In this document: positions 9,711 through 18,273 of the stretch, in pieces
Numbering within the stretch: position 1 is the first letter of the stretch
Layout of the letters: each line of letters begins with the position of its first letter
NCBI RefSeq assembly: GCF_010501015.1
Contig: NZ_QVML01000001.1
Location: 61,845-125,844 of the forward strand
Length of the DNA: 64,000 nt
Direction: 5' to 3'
DNA from: Bacteroides sp. 214
Lineage (GTDB): Bacteria; Bacteroidota; Bacteroidia; Bacteroidales; Bacteroidaceae
The notes under the pieces: model-generated
What the model was told of the DNA's origin: nothing
Database searches by the model: none
What the model saw: only the letters and a program-made list of their open reading frames with translations
Program-made: the position numbers and the translations under genes

Positions 9711-10504
9711 GCCGTGCCTCCTTCCAGTGTATTACCTTTTTCATCCACATTGAAGAGCGAGGTAACAATGATGAGCAACAACATGATTAATGAAAGTGCT
9801 GCTCCGTAGTTCCACATACTGTTACTAATGCTTTCCTGAATGGTAGTACCGAACAATTTAATGCTGTTTAGCGTCAACAGTTCGGCAATGGCAAAAGTAG
9901 AGACGACGGGCATAAAGACCATCATAATGCCACCCATTAAGCCGGGCGTGGAGAAAGGGAGTGTTATTTTGAAAAAGATTTGTACCGGGGTAGCTCCTAA
10001 ATCTTGTGCAGCTTCAATGTAACTCCTATCTATCTTAGCAAGGCTATTGTAAATAGGATAGATCATAAACGGAATGAAGTTGTAGACCATGCCGAAGATC
10101 AATGCTTCTTCGCCCAAAGGGATGTGCAAAAAGTCGAACAAGGCAACCGAGGCAAGTGTGCGTATCAAAATGTTTACCCCCATAGGTAATAGAAAGAGCA
10201 GCACTATGGTGTGAGACTTGTTGTATTTTTTGTTGCTGAGTATCCATGCAGCAGGATAGCCCAATAGAATGCAGAAAAAGGTAGTGATAATGGCTACTCC
10301 CAGAGAATAAATAAAGGTATCGTTTGTTTCGGAGTTGATGGAAAAGTTTATAAAGTTACTCAACGATATCGTTCCGTTTTCATCGATAAAGGCGTATCCG
10401 GCAATAAGAAGTAACGGGATAATTACAAAGATTGCCGAAAAAATAATATAGGGCAGAGCAAAACTCTTGCGCGACGAGAAATATAACGTAAACTTTCTTT
10501 TCAC
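9704..10504 (-). CDS. potB: Polyamine ABC transporter permease PotB
   Basis: 266 residues if translation begins at GTG 10504 (MKRKFTLYF). This start lies 10 bp after the potA stop and is preceded by AGGAAGAG. A longer frame reaches 10588, but its extra 28 residues lie inside potA coding sequence and are not hydrophobic like a permease N-terminus. Six membrane segments are predicted and the EAA loop reads EAAQDLGATPVQIFFKITLP. The length then matches its partner PotC (264). Confidence 0.9.
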   Translation of the reverse strand: MKRKFTLYFSSRKSFALPYIIFSAIFVIIPLLLIAGYAFIDENGTISLSNFINFSINSETNDTFIYSLGVAIITTFFCILLGYPAAWILSNKKYNKSHTIVLLFLLPMGVNILIRTLASVALFDFLHIPLGEEALIFGMVYNFIPFMIYPIYNSLAKIDRSYIEAAQDLGATPVQIFFKITLPFSTPGLMGGIMMVFMPVVSTFAIAELLTLNSIKLFGTTIQESISNSMWNYGAALSLIMLLLIIVTSLFNVDEKGNTLEGGTAW

Positions 10505-10514
10505 TTCTCTTCCT

Positions 10515-11906
10515 TTATTTAGCCACCTCTTTTGGAAGTACCTTAATGTTTTCGGGAATGAAGGTAATACCAACACGGTCGCCATCACTCCATATATCGT
10601 TTGTATCTACATAGATGTCTTCGCCACAGTTGGAGAAAACAGTGAGATGATAATGGTTCCCTTTATAGGAAATAGATGCTATTTCGCCTTTCAAAAGAGC
10701 CTCTTCCCGGTAGTCTTGAAGAATGACTTTGTCGAAATCTACGCTAATGAGTACATCTTCTCCCGGAGCAAAGTCGCTTATCGGCGTACACTCAAACTTA
10801 CATCCGAGGAACTCTACATGTGTCAAATCTATCTGTTTACCTTCGAAGATATTGCTTATTCGTTCTTTTTGCATCGTATGGATATGCCTTGGATTGATAG
10901 TTAATCCCACCTTGCTGTCTACATCAAAGTGCTGATGGGTTTGAACCAGTAACTCAAAGCCATTGCATACCACTATTATTTCGTAGTGCATACCCTTAAA
11001 CACACAAGCATGTACTTCGCCAAACAGTTGAGTCTCGTCGCTGCTCTGGGAAATAGCGATTTCTTCAGGACGGATAACTACGTCAACCAAGGTGTTGTTT
11101 TCAATACCTTCGCTCATACATTCAAACTCGGCATCGCAGAAACGAATACGTCCGTCGGTTATTATTTCTCCGTTTAGAATATTGCTTTCTCCTATAAAGT
11201 CGGCAACAAAGGAATTAATGGGCTTTTGGTATATCTCTTTTGGGGGGCCTACTTGTTGTACGTATCCCTCTTTCATCACTACGATGGTGTCGCTAAGAGA
11301 GAGGGCTTCTTCCTGATCGCTGGTCGCATAGATAAAAGTAATACCCAGATTCTTTTGAAGTTCTTTGAGCTCTACTTGCATCTCCTTTCGCATCTTTACG
11401 TCTAGAGCAGCCAACGGTTCGTCAAGCAGTAATACTTCGGGCTCATTGATAATGGCTCTTGCTATAGCAATGCGCTGCTGTTGTACAATCGAGAGTGTGT
11501 CTATGTCACGATCTTCGTAGCCTGTCATTCCTACCATCCTGAGTGTTGTGCGCATTTTTCTTTCGATTTCTTGCTTAGACATTTTTTTAAGTTTTAGTCC
11601 AAAAGCAACGTTTTCGTATACATTGAGGAATGGAAACAGCGCGTATTGTTGAAATATTGTATTAACAGGTCGTAGATAGGGTGGTGTTTTAGTTACATCT
11701 TTATTGTTTATCCTGATTCTTCCGGATGATACTGCAAGGAATCCTCCAATGGTTCTCAGTAATGTACTTTTCCCACAACCCGACGGGCCAAGAATAGTTA
11801 CAAATTCGCCTTTCTTGATGTCAAGCGTAATGTTTTCGAACGCAACTTTGTTTTCAAAGTACTTCGAAACATTTTTTACTTCGACGATGTTATCTGCTTT
11901 AAACAT
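10515..11906 (-). CDS. potA: Polyamine ABC transporter ATPase PotA with altered signature and switch motifs
   Basis: 463 residues from ATG 11906 (MFKADN). Walker A is intact (GPSGCGKST, 40-48), as are the Q-loop (FQQYALFP) and Walker B ([11 protein letters not shown]). The ABC signature, normally LSGGQ, reads LSIVQ at 138-142. The switch histidine of THDQEEA is replaced by serine (ATSDQEEA, Ser196). Both replacements fall in residues needed for normal ATP hydrolysis. The C-terminal region is about 100 residues longer than in E. coli and probably holds two TOBE-like regulatory domains. I recall long forms in other Bacteroides. It is first in the pot operon, with a -7-like box TATCTTTG at 11928-11935. 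Confidence 0.9.
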   Translation of the reverse strand: MFKADNIVEVKNVSKYFENKVAFENITLDIKKGEFVTILGPSGCGKSTLLRTIGGFLAVSSGRIRINNKDVTKTPPYLRPVNTIFQQYALFPFLNVYENVAFGLKLKKMSKQEIERKMRTTLRMVGMTGYEDRDIDTLSIVQQQRIAIARAIINEPEVLLLDEPLAALDVKMRKEMQVELKELQKNLGITFIYATSDQEEALSLSDTIVVMKEGYVQQVGPPKEIYQKPINSFVADFIGESNILNGEIITDGRIRFCDAEFECMSEGIENNTLVDVVIRPEEIAISQSSDETQLFGEVHACVFKGMHYEIIVVCNGFELLVQTHQHFDVDSKVGLTINPRHIHTMQKERISNIFEGKQIDLTHVEFLGCKFECTPISDFAPGEDVLISVDFDKVILQDYREEALLKGEIASISYKGNHYHLTVFSNCGEDIYVDTNDIWSDGDRVGITFIPENIKVLPKEVAK

Positions 11907-11927
11907 AATTAAGGCGTTTTGAAATGG

Positions 11928-11935
11928 CAAAGATA
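11928..11935 (-). promoter_or_regulatory. Probable -7 box of the pot operon
   Basis: The minus strand reads TATCTTTG, a full match to TAnnTTTG, 21 bp upstream of the chosen potA start. A -33 TTTG at the expected spacing is not clear. This position also argues against an in-frame potA start at 11930, which would lie inside the box. Confidence 0.5.
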
Positions 11936-12061
11936 AAATTAAGTTCGCAAAAAGAACTATAAATGCGACTAAAAAGCAACAATAGTAAAGGTTTTTAGAA
12001 AATGAAAATGAAAAATAATTTATCTTTGTCTACTTGTAATAATGTAAAAAGTAAATGACTT

Positions 12062-13153
12062 ATGAAGAAATGGTTGAGTTTGTTGGCGGGGATGGCTTTA
12101 GTAATAACCTCTTGTCAGGAAAAAACGTATAAAATAACAGGAACGGTTGAGGGCGGACTTTTTGGTGAAAAGGTCTATTTAATGGAACGCACTGAAGATG
12201 GTTTCCTCTCCTTGGACAGTACCGTAATTGATACACAAGAAGCATTTACTTTTGAAGGAGTGCAAGACTCGGCGGTAATGCTTTTCCTTACTTATACCGA
12301 TGGTGAGCAAGATCCGTTCTTTGCCGATTTTGTGTTGGAAAATGGAAAGATAAAAGCAAGGCTAAGTCACGATGAAAAACGAACTTCAGTAACCGGAACT
12401 CCTTTGAATAATAGTTTTCAGACATTCAAACAGAAACGTCAGGAATATAGCCAGCAGTTAATGGAAATCTTTGCCGCCATGAGAGCATCGCAAGATAAAG
12501 AGAAAGAAAAGAAAGAAATGGAAGCGTTGGAAGAAATGATGACTGCCGAACTCTACACTACCATCCAGAGCAACACTCACAACGTATTGGGTGCTTATCT
12601 GCTAGGTTTCTTTAGAAATTATCTGGACTATGCACAAATAAAAGCAGCCTTAATCAATATCCCGGCTACATACAAAACCGACCCCATACTAGTAAAACTT
12701 CAACAGCGTGTTGATGCTGCCGATGTTACCGCTACGGGCAATAAGTTTGTTGACTTTGAAATGTTCAACGAACAAGGAGATGTTGTTTGCCTGTCGGATT
12801 TTGTAGGTAAGAGTAACTATGTACTTGTAGACTTTTGGGCATCGTGGTGCAATCCTTGTCTTCGCGAAATGCCCAAACTTGTAGAACTCTATGCCACCTA
12901 TAAAAACAAAGGACTCCAAGTGGTTGGAGTCTCTTTGGATAATGATAAACAAGCGTGGCTCGCATGCATAAAGAAAATGTCTATGGCATGGGTGCAGATG
13001 AGCGACCTGAAGGGTTGGAGCTCCGAAGGAGCCGAACTCTATGGTATTCGCAGTATTCCCCATATGCTGATTATTGATCAGGAAGGAACAATCATTGCCC
13101 GCGACCTAACCGGAGAAAATCTGGCGAATAAACTGAAAGAGTTGTTCGACTAA
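12062..13153 (+). CDS. DUF4369/TlpA-type thiol-disulfide oxidoreductase lipoprotein
   Basis: 363 residues. A lipoprotein signal ends at lipobox ITSC (Cys18). The N-terminal domain has the DUF4369 pattern (KITGTVEGGLFGEKVYLM). A central helical, charged linker (about 120-165) follows, then a C-terminal thioredoxin fold with active site WASWCNPC (Cys263 and Cys266) and the cis-proline segment SIPHMLII. Such proteins are abundant in Bacteroidetes and reduce disulfides in the cell envelope; the substrate is unknown. A -7-like TATCTTTG lies at 12021-12028. It is convergent with the small ferredoxin-like gene. Confidence 0.9.
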   Translation: MKKWLSLLAGMALVITSCQEKTYKITGTVEGGLFGEKVYLMERTEDGFLSLDSTVIDTQEAFTFEGVQDSAVMLFLTYTDGEQDPFFADFVLENGKIKARLSHDEKRTSVTGTPLNNSFQTFKQKRQEYSQQLMEIFAAMRASQDKEKEKKEMEALEEMMTAELYTTIQSNTHNVLGAYLLGFFRNYLDYAQIKAALINIPATYKTDPILVKLQQRVDAADVTATGNKFVDFEMFNEQGDVVCLSDFVGKSNYVLVDFWASWCNPCLREMPKLVELYATYKNKGLQVVGVSLDNDKQAWLACIKKMSMAWVQMSDLKGWSSEGAELYGIRSIPHMLIIDQEGTIIARDLTGENLANKLKELFD

Positions 13154-13161
13154 GAAACTCT

Positions 13162-13377
13162 TTATTTGTTCTCGCGATAGCTCAATGCGCCCGTCGGGCA
13201 TTTGTCTATTTGTGCTTTCAACTCTGCTGTTGTGGCGTTTTCAATCTTAACCCATGGTCTTTCCTTCACTCTGTATACCTTGGGAAGCATCCTTACGCAC
13301 ACACCAACATGAGTGCATTTGCTTGGTCTCCACACAATGGTAATTTCTCCGTTTGTGTATTCGGATGTTGTTTTCAT
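13162..13377 (-). CDS. Small divergent 4Fe-4S mono-cluster protein (YjdI/Fer4_19 type)
   Basis: 71 residues. Conserved cysteine positions are seen in KCTHVGVC and in KCPTGAL near the C-terminus, as expected for the Fer4_19 domain of E. coli YjdI. The function is not established in the family; the domain is thought to hold an iron-sulfur cluster. The neighbouring GNAT gene gives the same pairing as yjdI-yjdJ in E. coli, which supports a functional link. The two genes are 27 bp apart on the same strand, with this one second. Confidence 0.85.
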   Translation of the reverse strand: MKTTSEYTNGEITIVWRPSKCTHVGVCVRMLPKVYRVKERPWVKIENATTAELKAQIDKCPTGALSYRENK

Positions 13378-13404
13378 TTGCTCTAAAGTTTTAATTGTTG
13401 TTTT

Positions 13405-13707
13405 CTATTTTATTGTTACATTCCTAGATACAATGCGTTTCCAGTCGGGGTTCTTTTTGATGTAACCCGCCACGAACGGACACAGCGGGATAACCTCCAG
13501 CTTTCTCTTTTCGATGTTTTTTAAGGCTGCTTCCACCAATTCTTTCCCAATACCCTTACCTCCCAATGCCGTAGGAACTTCGGTGTGGGTAAGGTAGATA
13601 TCTCCTTTACTGTTAATGATGTACTCAATCTTGGCGATGTGTCTGTCAATATGAAACTCATATTGCTTTGCATCTTCATTGTTGATTAATTCATATTGCT
13701 GGTTCAT
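13405..13707 (-). CDS. Small GNAT-like acetyltransferase (YjdJ / Acetyltransf_CG type)
   Basis: 100 residues. The compact GNAT-like domain is recognised by TEVPTALGGKGIGKELVEAAL, which contains the acetyl-CoA pyrophosphate loop. The PLCPFVAGYIKKNPDW segment near the C-terminus is the hallmark of this short subfamily. No substrate is known. It stands immediately upstream of the 4Fe-4S gene, the same order of families as yjdJ and yjdI of E. coli. Confidence 0.88.
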   Translation of the reverse strand: MNQQYELINNEDAKQYEFHIDRHIAKIEYIINSKGDIYLTHTEVPTALGGKGIGKELVEAALKNIEKRKLEVIPLCPFVAGYIKKNPDWKRIVSRNVTIK

Positions 13708-13924
13708 ACTTATTTGGTTTTTGGTTTGTTAGGTTAGTAAGTATAACATAGCGGGCGTGGAAAATGTTTTCTTTATAAGTATTTTTTGTTGTTTGGTACT
13801 TTTTGTTATCGCTCTGTTTGTGTCAATAAGATAGCAAACTGGGGTAGTGCAAGAGGTAATACGGGTGTTTTGCTTTCTTTTGCGATTATTCCAACTGTTC
13901 CGGTTGCGTATTTGAAGAAGAGGT

Positions 13925-14257
13925 AACCCCTCTCACAAGCCTTCTGGATACGATTGTTTGGAAAGAAATTTGCTTATGGACGAACGCTTGTTTGCCATAA
14001 GCTCACGACCCATCTTCCATAAGCATACGGAGCGTTTGCTTATGGCAAACAGTTGTTAATCCATAAGAAGATAAAAATAAATGGACTGGGTTTTAATACG
14101 AATTAGAGTGAGTTTTATATCGGTTTTCAGTGAGTTCTTAACAAGAATGCACTGAGAAAAAGAGGCGTTATAAGCCTTGTAGGGCATGTTTTGGGGAAAT
14201 AGAGTGTTTGGGATGGCGTTTGTTTCACTTTCTTCTAAACTCCATTTCCTGCGATTT
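13925..14257. repeat. Dispersed intergenic element, copy A, with 22-bp-periodic CTTATGG array
   Basis: This copy shares long stretches with the element at 59907-60239 in the same orientation. Shared parts include ACAAGCCTTCTGGA, AATTTGCTTATGGACGAACG, CATAAGC segments, GGGCAT and TTTCCTGCGATTT. Both copies are 333 bp by these anchors. The heptamer CTTATGG or its complement starts at 13973 (+), 13995 (-), 14017 (-), 14039 (+) and 14061 (-), exactly 22 bp apart each time. A second motif near AGTGAGT follows at 14085, 14107, 14129 and 14151, again 22 bp apart. The right end (GCCTTGTAGGGCATG, 14174-14188) is an inverted match to the left end of copy B. No gene is supported here. Confidence 0.85.
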
Positions 14258-14368
14258 ATTTGAAGCAGGGGGTAGTTTCCCTTAAAAAATCGCAAAGAAA
14301 CAGGGTTTAGCAAAAAGATAGTTGGGGCTATCTTTCGGGTTGGCTGGTTGGTGGATTTTTTCTTTTTT

Positions 14369-16147
14369 CTATTTCTCTTTTGCCAGAGTAAAAATGAACT
14401 CCAGCCCTCCGTTCTTATATTTCTTTACAGATATCTGCCCGCCATGAATAAGAATGGCATTCTTGACAATGGCCAATCCTAGTCCTGTTCCGCCCATCTT
14501 TCGTGAGCGTCCTTTATCGATGCGGTAGAAACGTTCGAACAGTCGCTGCATATGTCCTGTTCCTACACCCATGCCGGTGTCGGCAAAGCTGATGTAATAG
14601 TGTGTTTCGTCTTCGCGAAAACAGGTAACAATGATTGAAATCTCTTGCCCGCCATAAGCAATAGCGTTGTCGGTAAGGTTGCGGAATATAGAGTACATCA
14701 ACGCTTGATTGCCCATTATCTCGACCTCGTTGTTGAGCTGATTGATGGCTGTTATCTGTTTTTTCTCTAACTCTAACGCAGACTCTTCGAATATTTTGCC
14801 GACCAGTTCGGCGATGTTAATCGGTTCTTTCTCGAACATATCTGCTGCGTCACTCATACGGTTGAGCATCGAAATGTCCCGTAGCAAACGCGATAGGCGA
14901 TTGCTCTGTTCGTAACACTTCTGCAAGAATTGTTGCATCTTCTCCTTCGGCATATCCTCCGTACTTACTATTGTTTCCAAATATGCCTGAATACTGCTGA
15001 CGGGCGTTTTTAGCTCGTGGGCTATGTTTTGTGTAATCTGTCGTTTGAGTTCTATCTGCTCTTCCTCTCGTGTTACGTCATTAATGCTGACTTCAAAGCT
15101 TCTGTTTTGGAAAATAGTGCAGAACACCGTGAATATGCGTCCATTCTTATGGATGTTGTAGTTAATCTGTTTTCCATCTTTGCCGATTGGTTTCTTCTGC
15201 GAGGAGTCAATGAAATCGGTAACTGTTTGGAACTCTACTACGCTAAAAATACCTTCGGAGTTCTCTAAATTAGCATCGGATATCAGGTTGATGTATTGCA
15301 TGAAGAGGTTGTTGGCAATCACCTCTTTCTTCTCTTTAGTAAAAGCGCCCAATCCTTCGTGTAGAGATTGCAGATGCTTAATGAGCTTATCTCGTTCTAC
15401 AAAAAGTGTGTTTTTTACCTCCAGCAGTCGCTTGTACATTTCAATTACCTGCCGGGCTATCTCGCTTAATTCGTCATTGGCGGGGAGATCTGATTCAACA
15501 ATATCGTCGAGTGGTTCATTGCGTTCAATGCGCGACACGAAGGTTTGCAACGCTGTTACCGATTCTCCAAGCCTTCGTGTGTATTGATAAAACACGGTGA
15601 TGAGTATAATAATAATAATGAGTGTGACCCAAATTTGTGTTTCATCAATATCTAAAGACTCTTTAAGTTGAGGCGTGTAGGCAAGTGCGGAGCGAATGAT
15701 AATGTCTTTGTAAGAGGTGGCAGAATAGAAATAGGCATATTCGCTATGCTTTGACTGGCGCTTCACGGTATAACCGTTCCTGCCTTTTATGGCGTCTTGC
15801 ACTTCTTTGTGGCGCGCTTGATTCTCGAACACTGTCGAATCGTCCTGCAAACAGTCGTAAATAACATTGCCCTGAAAGTCCATAATGGTAACACGCAAGT
15901 AGTCAAAACTTGCTTCGCTTACATAGCGTGGCAGGTTTTCCATGTTGAAATCGGGCGAACGCATTTCAAGCCTTACCCCATTGTTGAAGTCTTGTAAGCG
16001 TGCACTAATCAGTTCTTCCTGATAGACTATTTCGCGGTAATACTGTGAGGTTACGAAATACGCGCAAAAGAGCAAAAAGAATAAAGCAACCGAGAAGAAA
16101 AGCCTTCGGCCATAGGAGAAGAACTGTTTGCTGGGCTTGGGTTGCAT
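14369..16147 (-). CDS. Membrane-bound sensor histidine kinase
   Basis: 592 residues. An N-terminal membrane segment (about 13-33), an extracytoplasmic sensor region, and a second membrane segment (about 172-190, WVTLIIIIILITVFYQY) are followed by a HAMP-like linker. A PAS-like region and the kinase core come next. The phosphoacceptor motif is NIAHELKTPVSS with His377. The ATP-binding domain shows NLTDNAIAYGG, FADTGMGVG and GGTGLGLAIVK. It is encoded 12 bp after its response regulator, so the pair acts together. The arrangement resembles PhoR-type kinases; no signal can be inferred. Confidence 0.93.
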   Translation of the reverse strand: MQPKPSKQFFSYGRRLFFSVALFFLLFCAYFVTSQYYREIVYQEELISARLQDFNNGVRLEMRSPDFNMENLPRYVSEASFDYLRVTIMDFQGNVIYDCLQDDSTVFENQARHKEVQDAIKGRNGYTVKRQSKHSEYAYFYSATSYKDIIIRSALAYTPQLKESLDIDETQIWVTLIIIIILITVFYQYTRRLGESVTALQTFVSRIERNEPLDDIVESDLPANDELSEIARQVIEMYKRLLEVKNTLFVERDKLIKHLQSLHEGLGAFTKEKKEVIANNLFMQYINLISDANLENSEGIFSVVEFQTVTDFIDSSQKKPIGKDGKQINYNIHKNGRIFTVFCTIFQNRSFEVSINDVTREEEQIELKRQITQNIAHELKTPVSSIQAYLETIVSTEDMPKEKMQQFLQKCYEQSNRLSRLLRDISMLNRMSDAADMFEKEPINIAELVGKIFEESALELEKKQITAINQLNNEVEIMGNQALMYSIFRNLTDNAIAYGGQEISIIVTCFREDETHYYISFADTGMGVGTGHMQRLFERFYRIDKGRSRKMGGTGLGLAIVKNAILIHGGQISVKKYKNGGLEFIFTLAKEK

Positions 16148-16159
16148 ACGCTTGTTGTG

Positions 16160-16867
16160 TTAGCTATGGGCTGTTTGGTTGGTCTCAAAGCAATAACCGT
16201 AACCCAAGCGGGTAACAATACATTTGCCGTATTTATCTATTTTCTTACGTAGGCGGGTAATGTTTACGTCGATTGTGCGGTCGAGTACATATACTTCATC
16301 ACTCCAAACAGACGAGAGTATCTCTTCGCGCGATAATACTCTTTCTTTGTTTTGCAGCAACAATACCAGTATCTCAAATTCTTTTTTGGTAAGCGCAATT
16401 GCTTTACCGTCAATGCTCACTCGCTTCTTCTCCGTATCAATAACCAGCGTTTTGTAAACAAGCTCGGTCGATACTACGTCTGCTTTTTTAGGAGTTGAGG
16501 TGCGACGAAGAACTGCTTTTATGCGTGCTATAACCTCGCGTAAGGAGAAAGGTTTGGAAATATAATCGTCTGCTCCCAGATTGAAACCGGTAATCGTATC
16601 GTTTTCGGTGTCTTTGGCGGTAATAAAGACAATGGGTATCTCTGCTGTTTTCTTCTCCTTCTTCAGCATTCTTGCCATACTGAAACCGGAAATTTCACCC
16701 ATCATCACATCCAGCAAAATTAGTTTGTAGGTGGTTAAGTCGAGCTTTAATGCTTCTTCGGCCGAGTTTGCCGTATCTACAAAGAAACCTTCAATCTCCA
16801 GATTGTATTTAAGGATTTCACATAAATCCTCTTCATCATCTACTATTAGTATGCGGTAGTCATTCAT
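16160..16867 (-). CDS. OmpR/PhoB-family response regulator
   Basis: 235 residues. The receiver domain has the acidic pair DDEED near the start, phosphoacceptor Asp53 (LILLDVMMGE), the VFITAKD threonine and conserved lysine in YISKPF. The C-terminal winged-helix domain contains LTKKEFEILVLLLQNKERVLSREEIL and ends with RLRKKIDKYG. It is the partner of the adjacent histidine kinase. The targets cannot be read from this window. Confidence 0.95.
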   Translation of the reverse strand: MNDYRILIVDDEEDLCEILKYNLEIEGFFVDTANSAEEALKLDLTTYKLILLDVMMGEISGFSMARMLKKEKKTAEIPIVFITAKDTENDTITGFNLGADDYISKPFSLREVIARIKAVLRRTSTPKKADVVSTELVYKTLVIDTEKKRVSIDGKAIALTKKEFEILVLLLQNKERVLSREEILSSVWSDEVYVLDRTIDVNITRLRKKIDKYGKCIVTRLGYGYCFETNQTAHS

Positions 16868-16899
16868 ACGTGGAGTGTTTTTTAGTGTTATTACTGTTG

Positions 16900-18135
16900 C
16901 TATTCTATTCGTTTACATCCGTTGATGTGCATAAACTCCTTTATAACTTCGGTATGCTCTCCACGGATTATGATGTGATGATTGCCCAGTGGATTTCTAA
17001 AGAAGTAATCCGTAGGACGATCGAGCTTCACGCGTATTTGTGTGCGACACATATTAGCATCGTCGGTATTCTCAATAATAGTGCCGGCAGAGAGGTAATA
17101 CTCATCCAATGCTTCGCCTCCACAACGTATTACAGTAACTCTTCCGGCAGGGAGTATACCTTGTATGGCAATGCTACTCAATGATTCGAAATGATTGCGG
17201 ATGATGTAGCTTTCTGTTTGCTTAATGCCTACCGTGCAATGCGCAAAGATTACTTCATTCTTTTCTCTATCTATCGATGACGGATTTGCCATGAATGTCG
17301 ATTTCCCGGTAAGTGCTTTCATGGAGAGCATGGTAAAGATGGATTGCGCGTCGCCTTCGCAACCAGCCATGATGTCTTCGTCAGTAAGCAAGGAGAGTGC
17401 CAAACAGCCGGTGGGGGCGATGTGTTTAAGCATGTCAAAACAGCTCAAGGTGAGCGCATCCAGCTTATTTTCTTCGCACAACAACTTTAACGCGCGGTAA
17501 AGGCGCATGGCTTTAAGTAAATCTTCGGGTGTACCTTCTCTGCAAGCAATGGCTCTACCTGCAAACTCCGCGCTTAGTTCGCCTACCTCTTCGTCGTCTA
17601 TACTGTTGTACTTCGCATATACTTTCTCCAGTGGGATGTCGATGTAGTCAATACCCCAACGGCGCTTTGCCAGAAAATAGTCCACATTACTCGAAATAAG
17701 CCATGATGAGGGCGAACCAAACACACCGATGCGACTACCAACCAGTTTCTTTGTTCCTTGTATAGCATCGTAGAGTATCTTCAAGCGGGCAATGATAGCT
17801 GATGGTTCGCCATGCAATATCTCACTTTTTATACCACGTCCACGAAGCCACGAAGATATTTCGAGTGAGGCGGCCAGAGAGTTCTGTAAACCGTCTGCCA
17901 GCATAATCACTGGTCGTGGAAGCTGTTCAAAGTCTTGTATAACCATTCGCTCCACACCACCGCTGGCAATGAAAAGAATGTTGAATTCATCCGGCGATAT
18001 ATTACGTTGTTCGGTATGCGGAATGATATTTACTTGGAAATGCTGATTGAGTTGGGTTAGGATATTGTCATGAACGTCTTCAAGAGCTGTAGCCTTGTTC
18101 ATGGATGAGATGAATGTGATAAGGTTGATTGTCAT
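16900..18135 (-). CDS. L-fucose/L-arabinose isomerase-like protein of unknown activity
   Basis: 411 residues. The C-terminal half carries the fucose isomerase-type signature GCEGDAQSIFTML and ends with GNHHIIIRGEH, which resemble the metal-binding glutamate and histidine of FucI/AraA-fold proteins. The N-terminal half is a Rossmann-like domain (FIASGGVERMV, VFGSPSSWLI). It is shorter than FucI (about 590) or AraA (about 500) and is not in a sugar operon. A sugar isomerase role is therefore only suggested by fold. It ends 33 bp upstream of the response regulator. Confidence 0.7.
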   Translation of the reverse strand: MTINLITFISSMNKATALEDVHDNILTQLNQHFQVNIIPHTEQRNISPDEFNILFIASGGVERMVIQDFEQLPRPVIMLADGLQNSLAASLEISSWLRGRGIKSEILHGEPSAIIARLKILYDAIQGTKKLVGSRIGVFGSPSSWLISSNVDYFLAKRRWGIDYIDIPLEKVYAKYNSIDDEEVGELSAEFAGRAIACREGTPEDLLKAMRLYRALKLLCEENKLDALTLSCFDMLKHIAPTGCLALSLLTDEDIMAGCEGDAQSIFTMLSMKALTGKSTFMANPSSIDREKNEVIFAHCTVGIKQTESYIIRNHFESLSSIAIQGILPAGRVTVIRCGGEALDEYYLSAGTIIENTDDANMCRTQIRVKLDRPTDYFFRNPLGNHHIIIRGEHTEVIKEFMHINGCKRIE

Positions 18136-18211
18136 TATGCTCCTAATTATATGTTGTATTAAACAAAAGTATTCTTTTTCTTTTTAATTGCTTGCTTCTT
18201 CGGATGAAAAG

Positions 18212-18243
18212 TTTGTTAAGTTGTGTCCAATATACTAACTTTG
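18212..18243 (+). promoter_or_regulatory. Bacteroidetes promoter of the aminotransferase gene
   Basis: A TTTG at 18212-18215 is separated by 20 bp from TAACTTTG at 18236-18243. This matches both the -33 and -7 elements of the major Bacteroidetes sigma factor. It is the cleanest promoter in the window, 30 bp before the start codon. Confidence 0.75.
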
Positions 18244-18273
18244 CGACCCATCAATATGTATTAAATCAACTTT

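Noticed and set aside
10505..10588. N-terminal extension of PotB
   Set aside because: The extra residues lie inside potA and a GTG at 10504 with a good upstream purine run gives the family-typical length.
13973..14160. CRISPR array
   Set aside because: The repeated unit is only about 7-14 bp with a 22-bp period and mixed orientation; there are no cas genes and no spacer-sized unique segments.
14056..14313. 85-residue open frame on the minus strand
   Set aside because: It is read out of the dispersed repeat element; composition is not protein-like and the other copy of the element does not preserve the frame.
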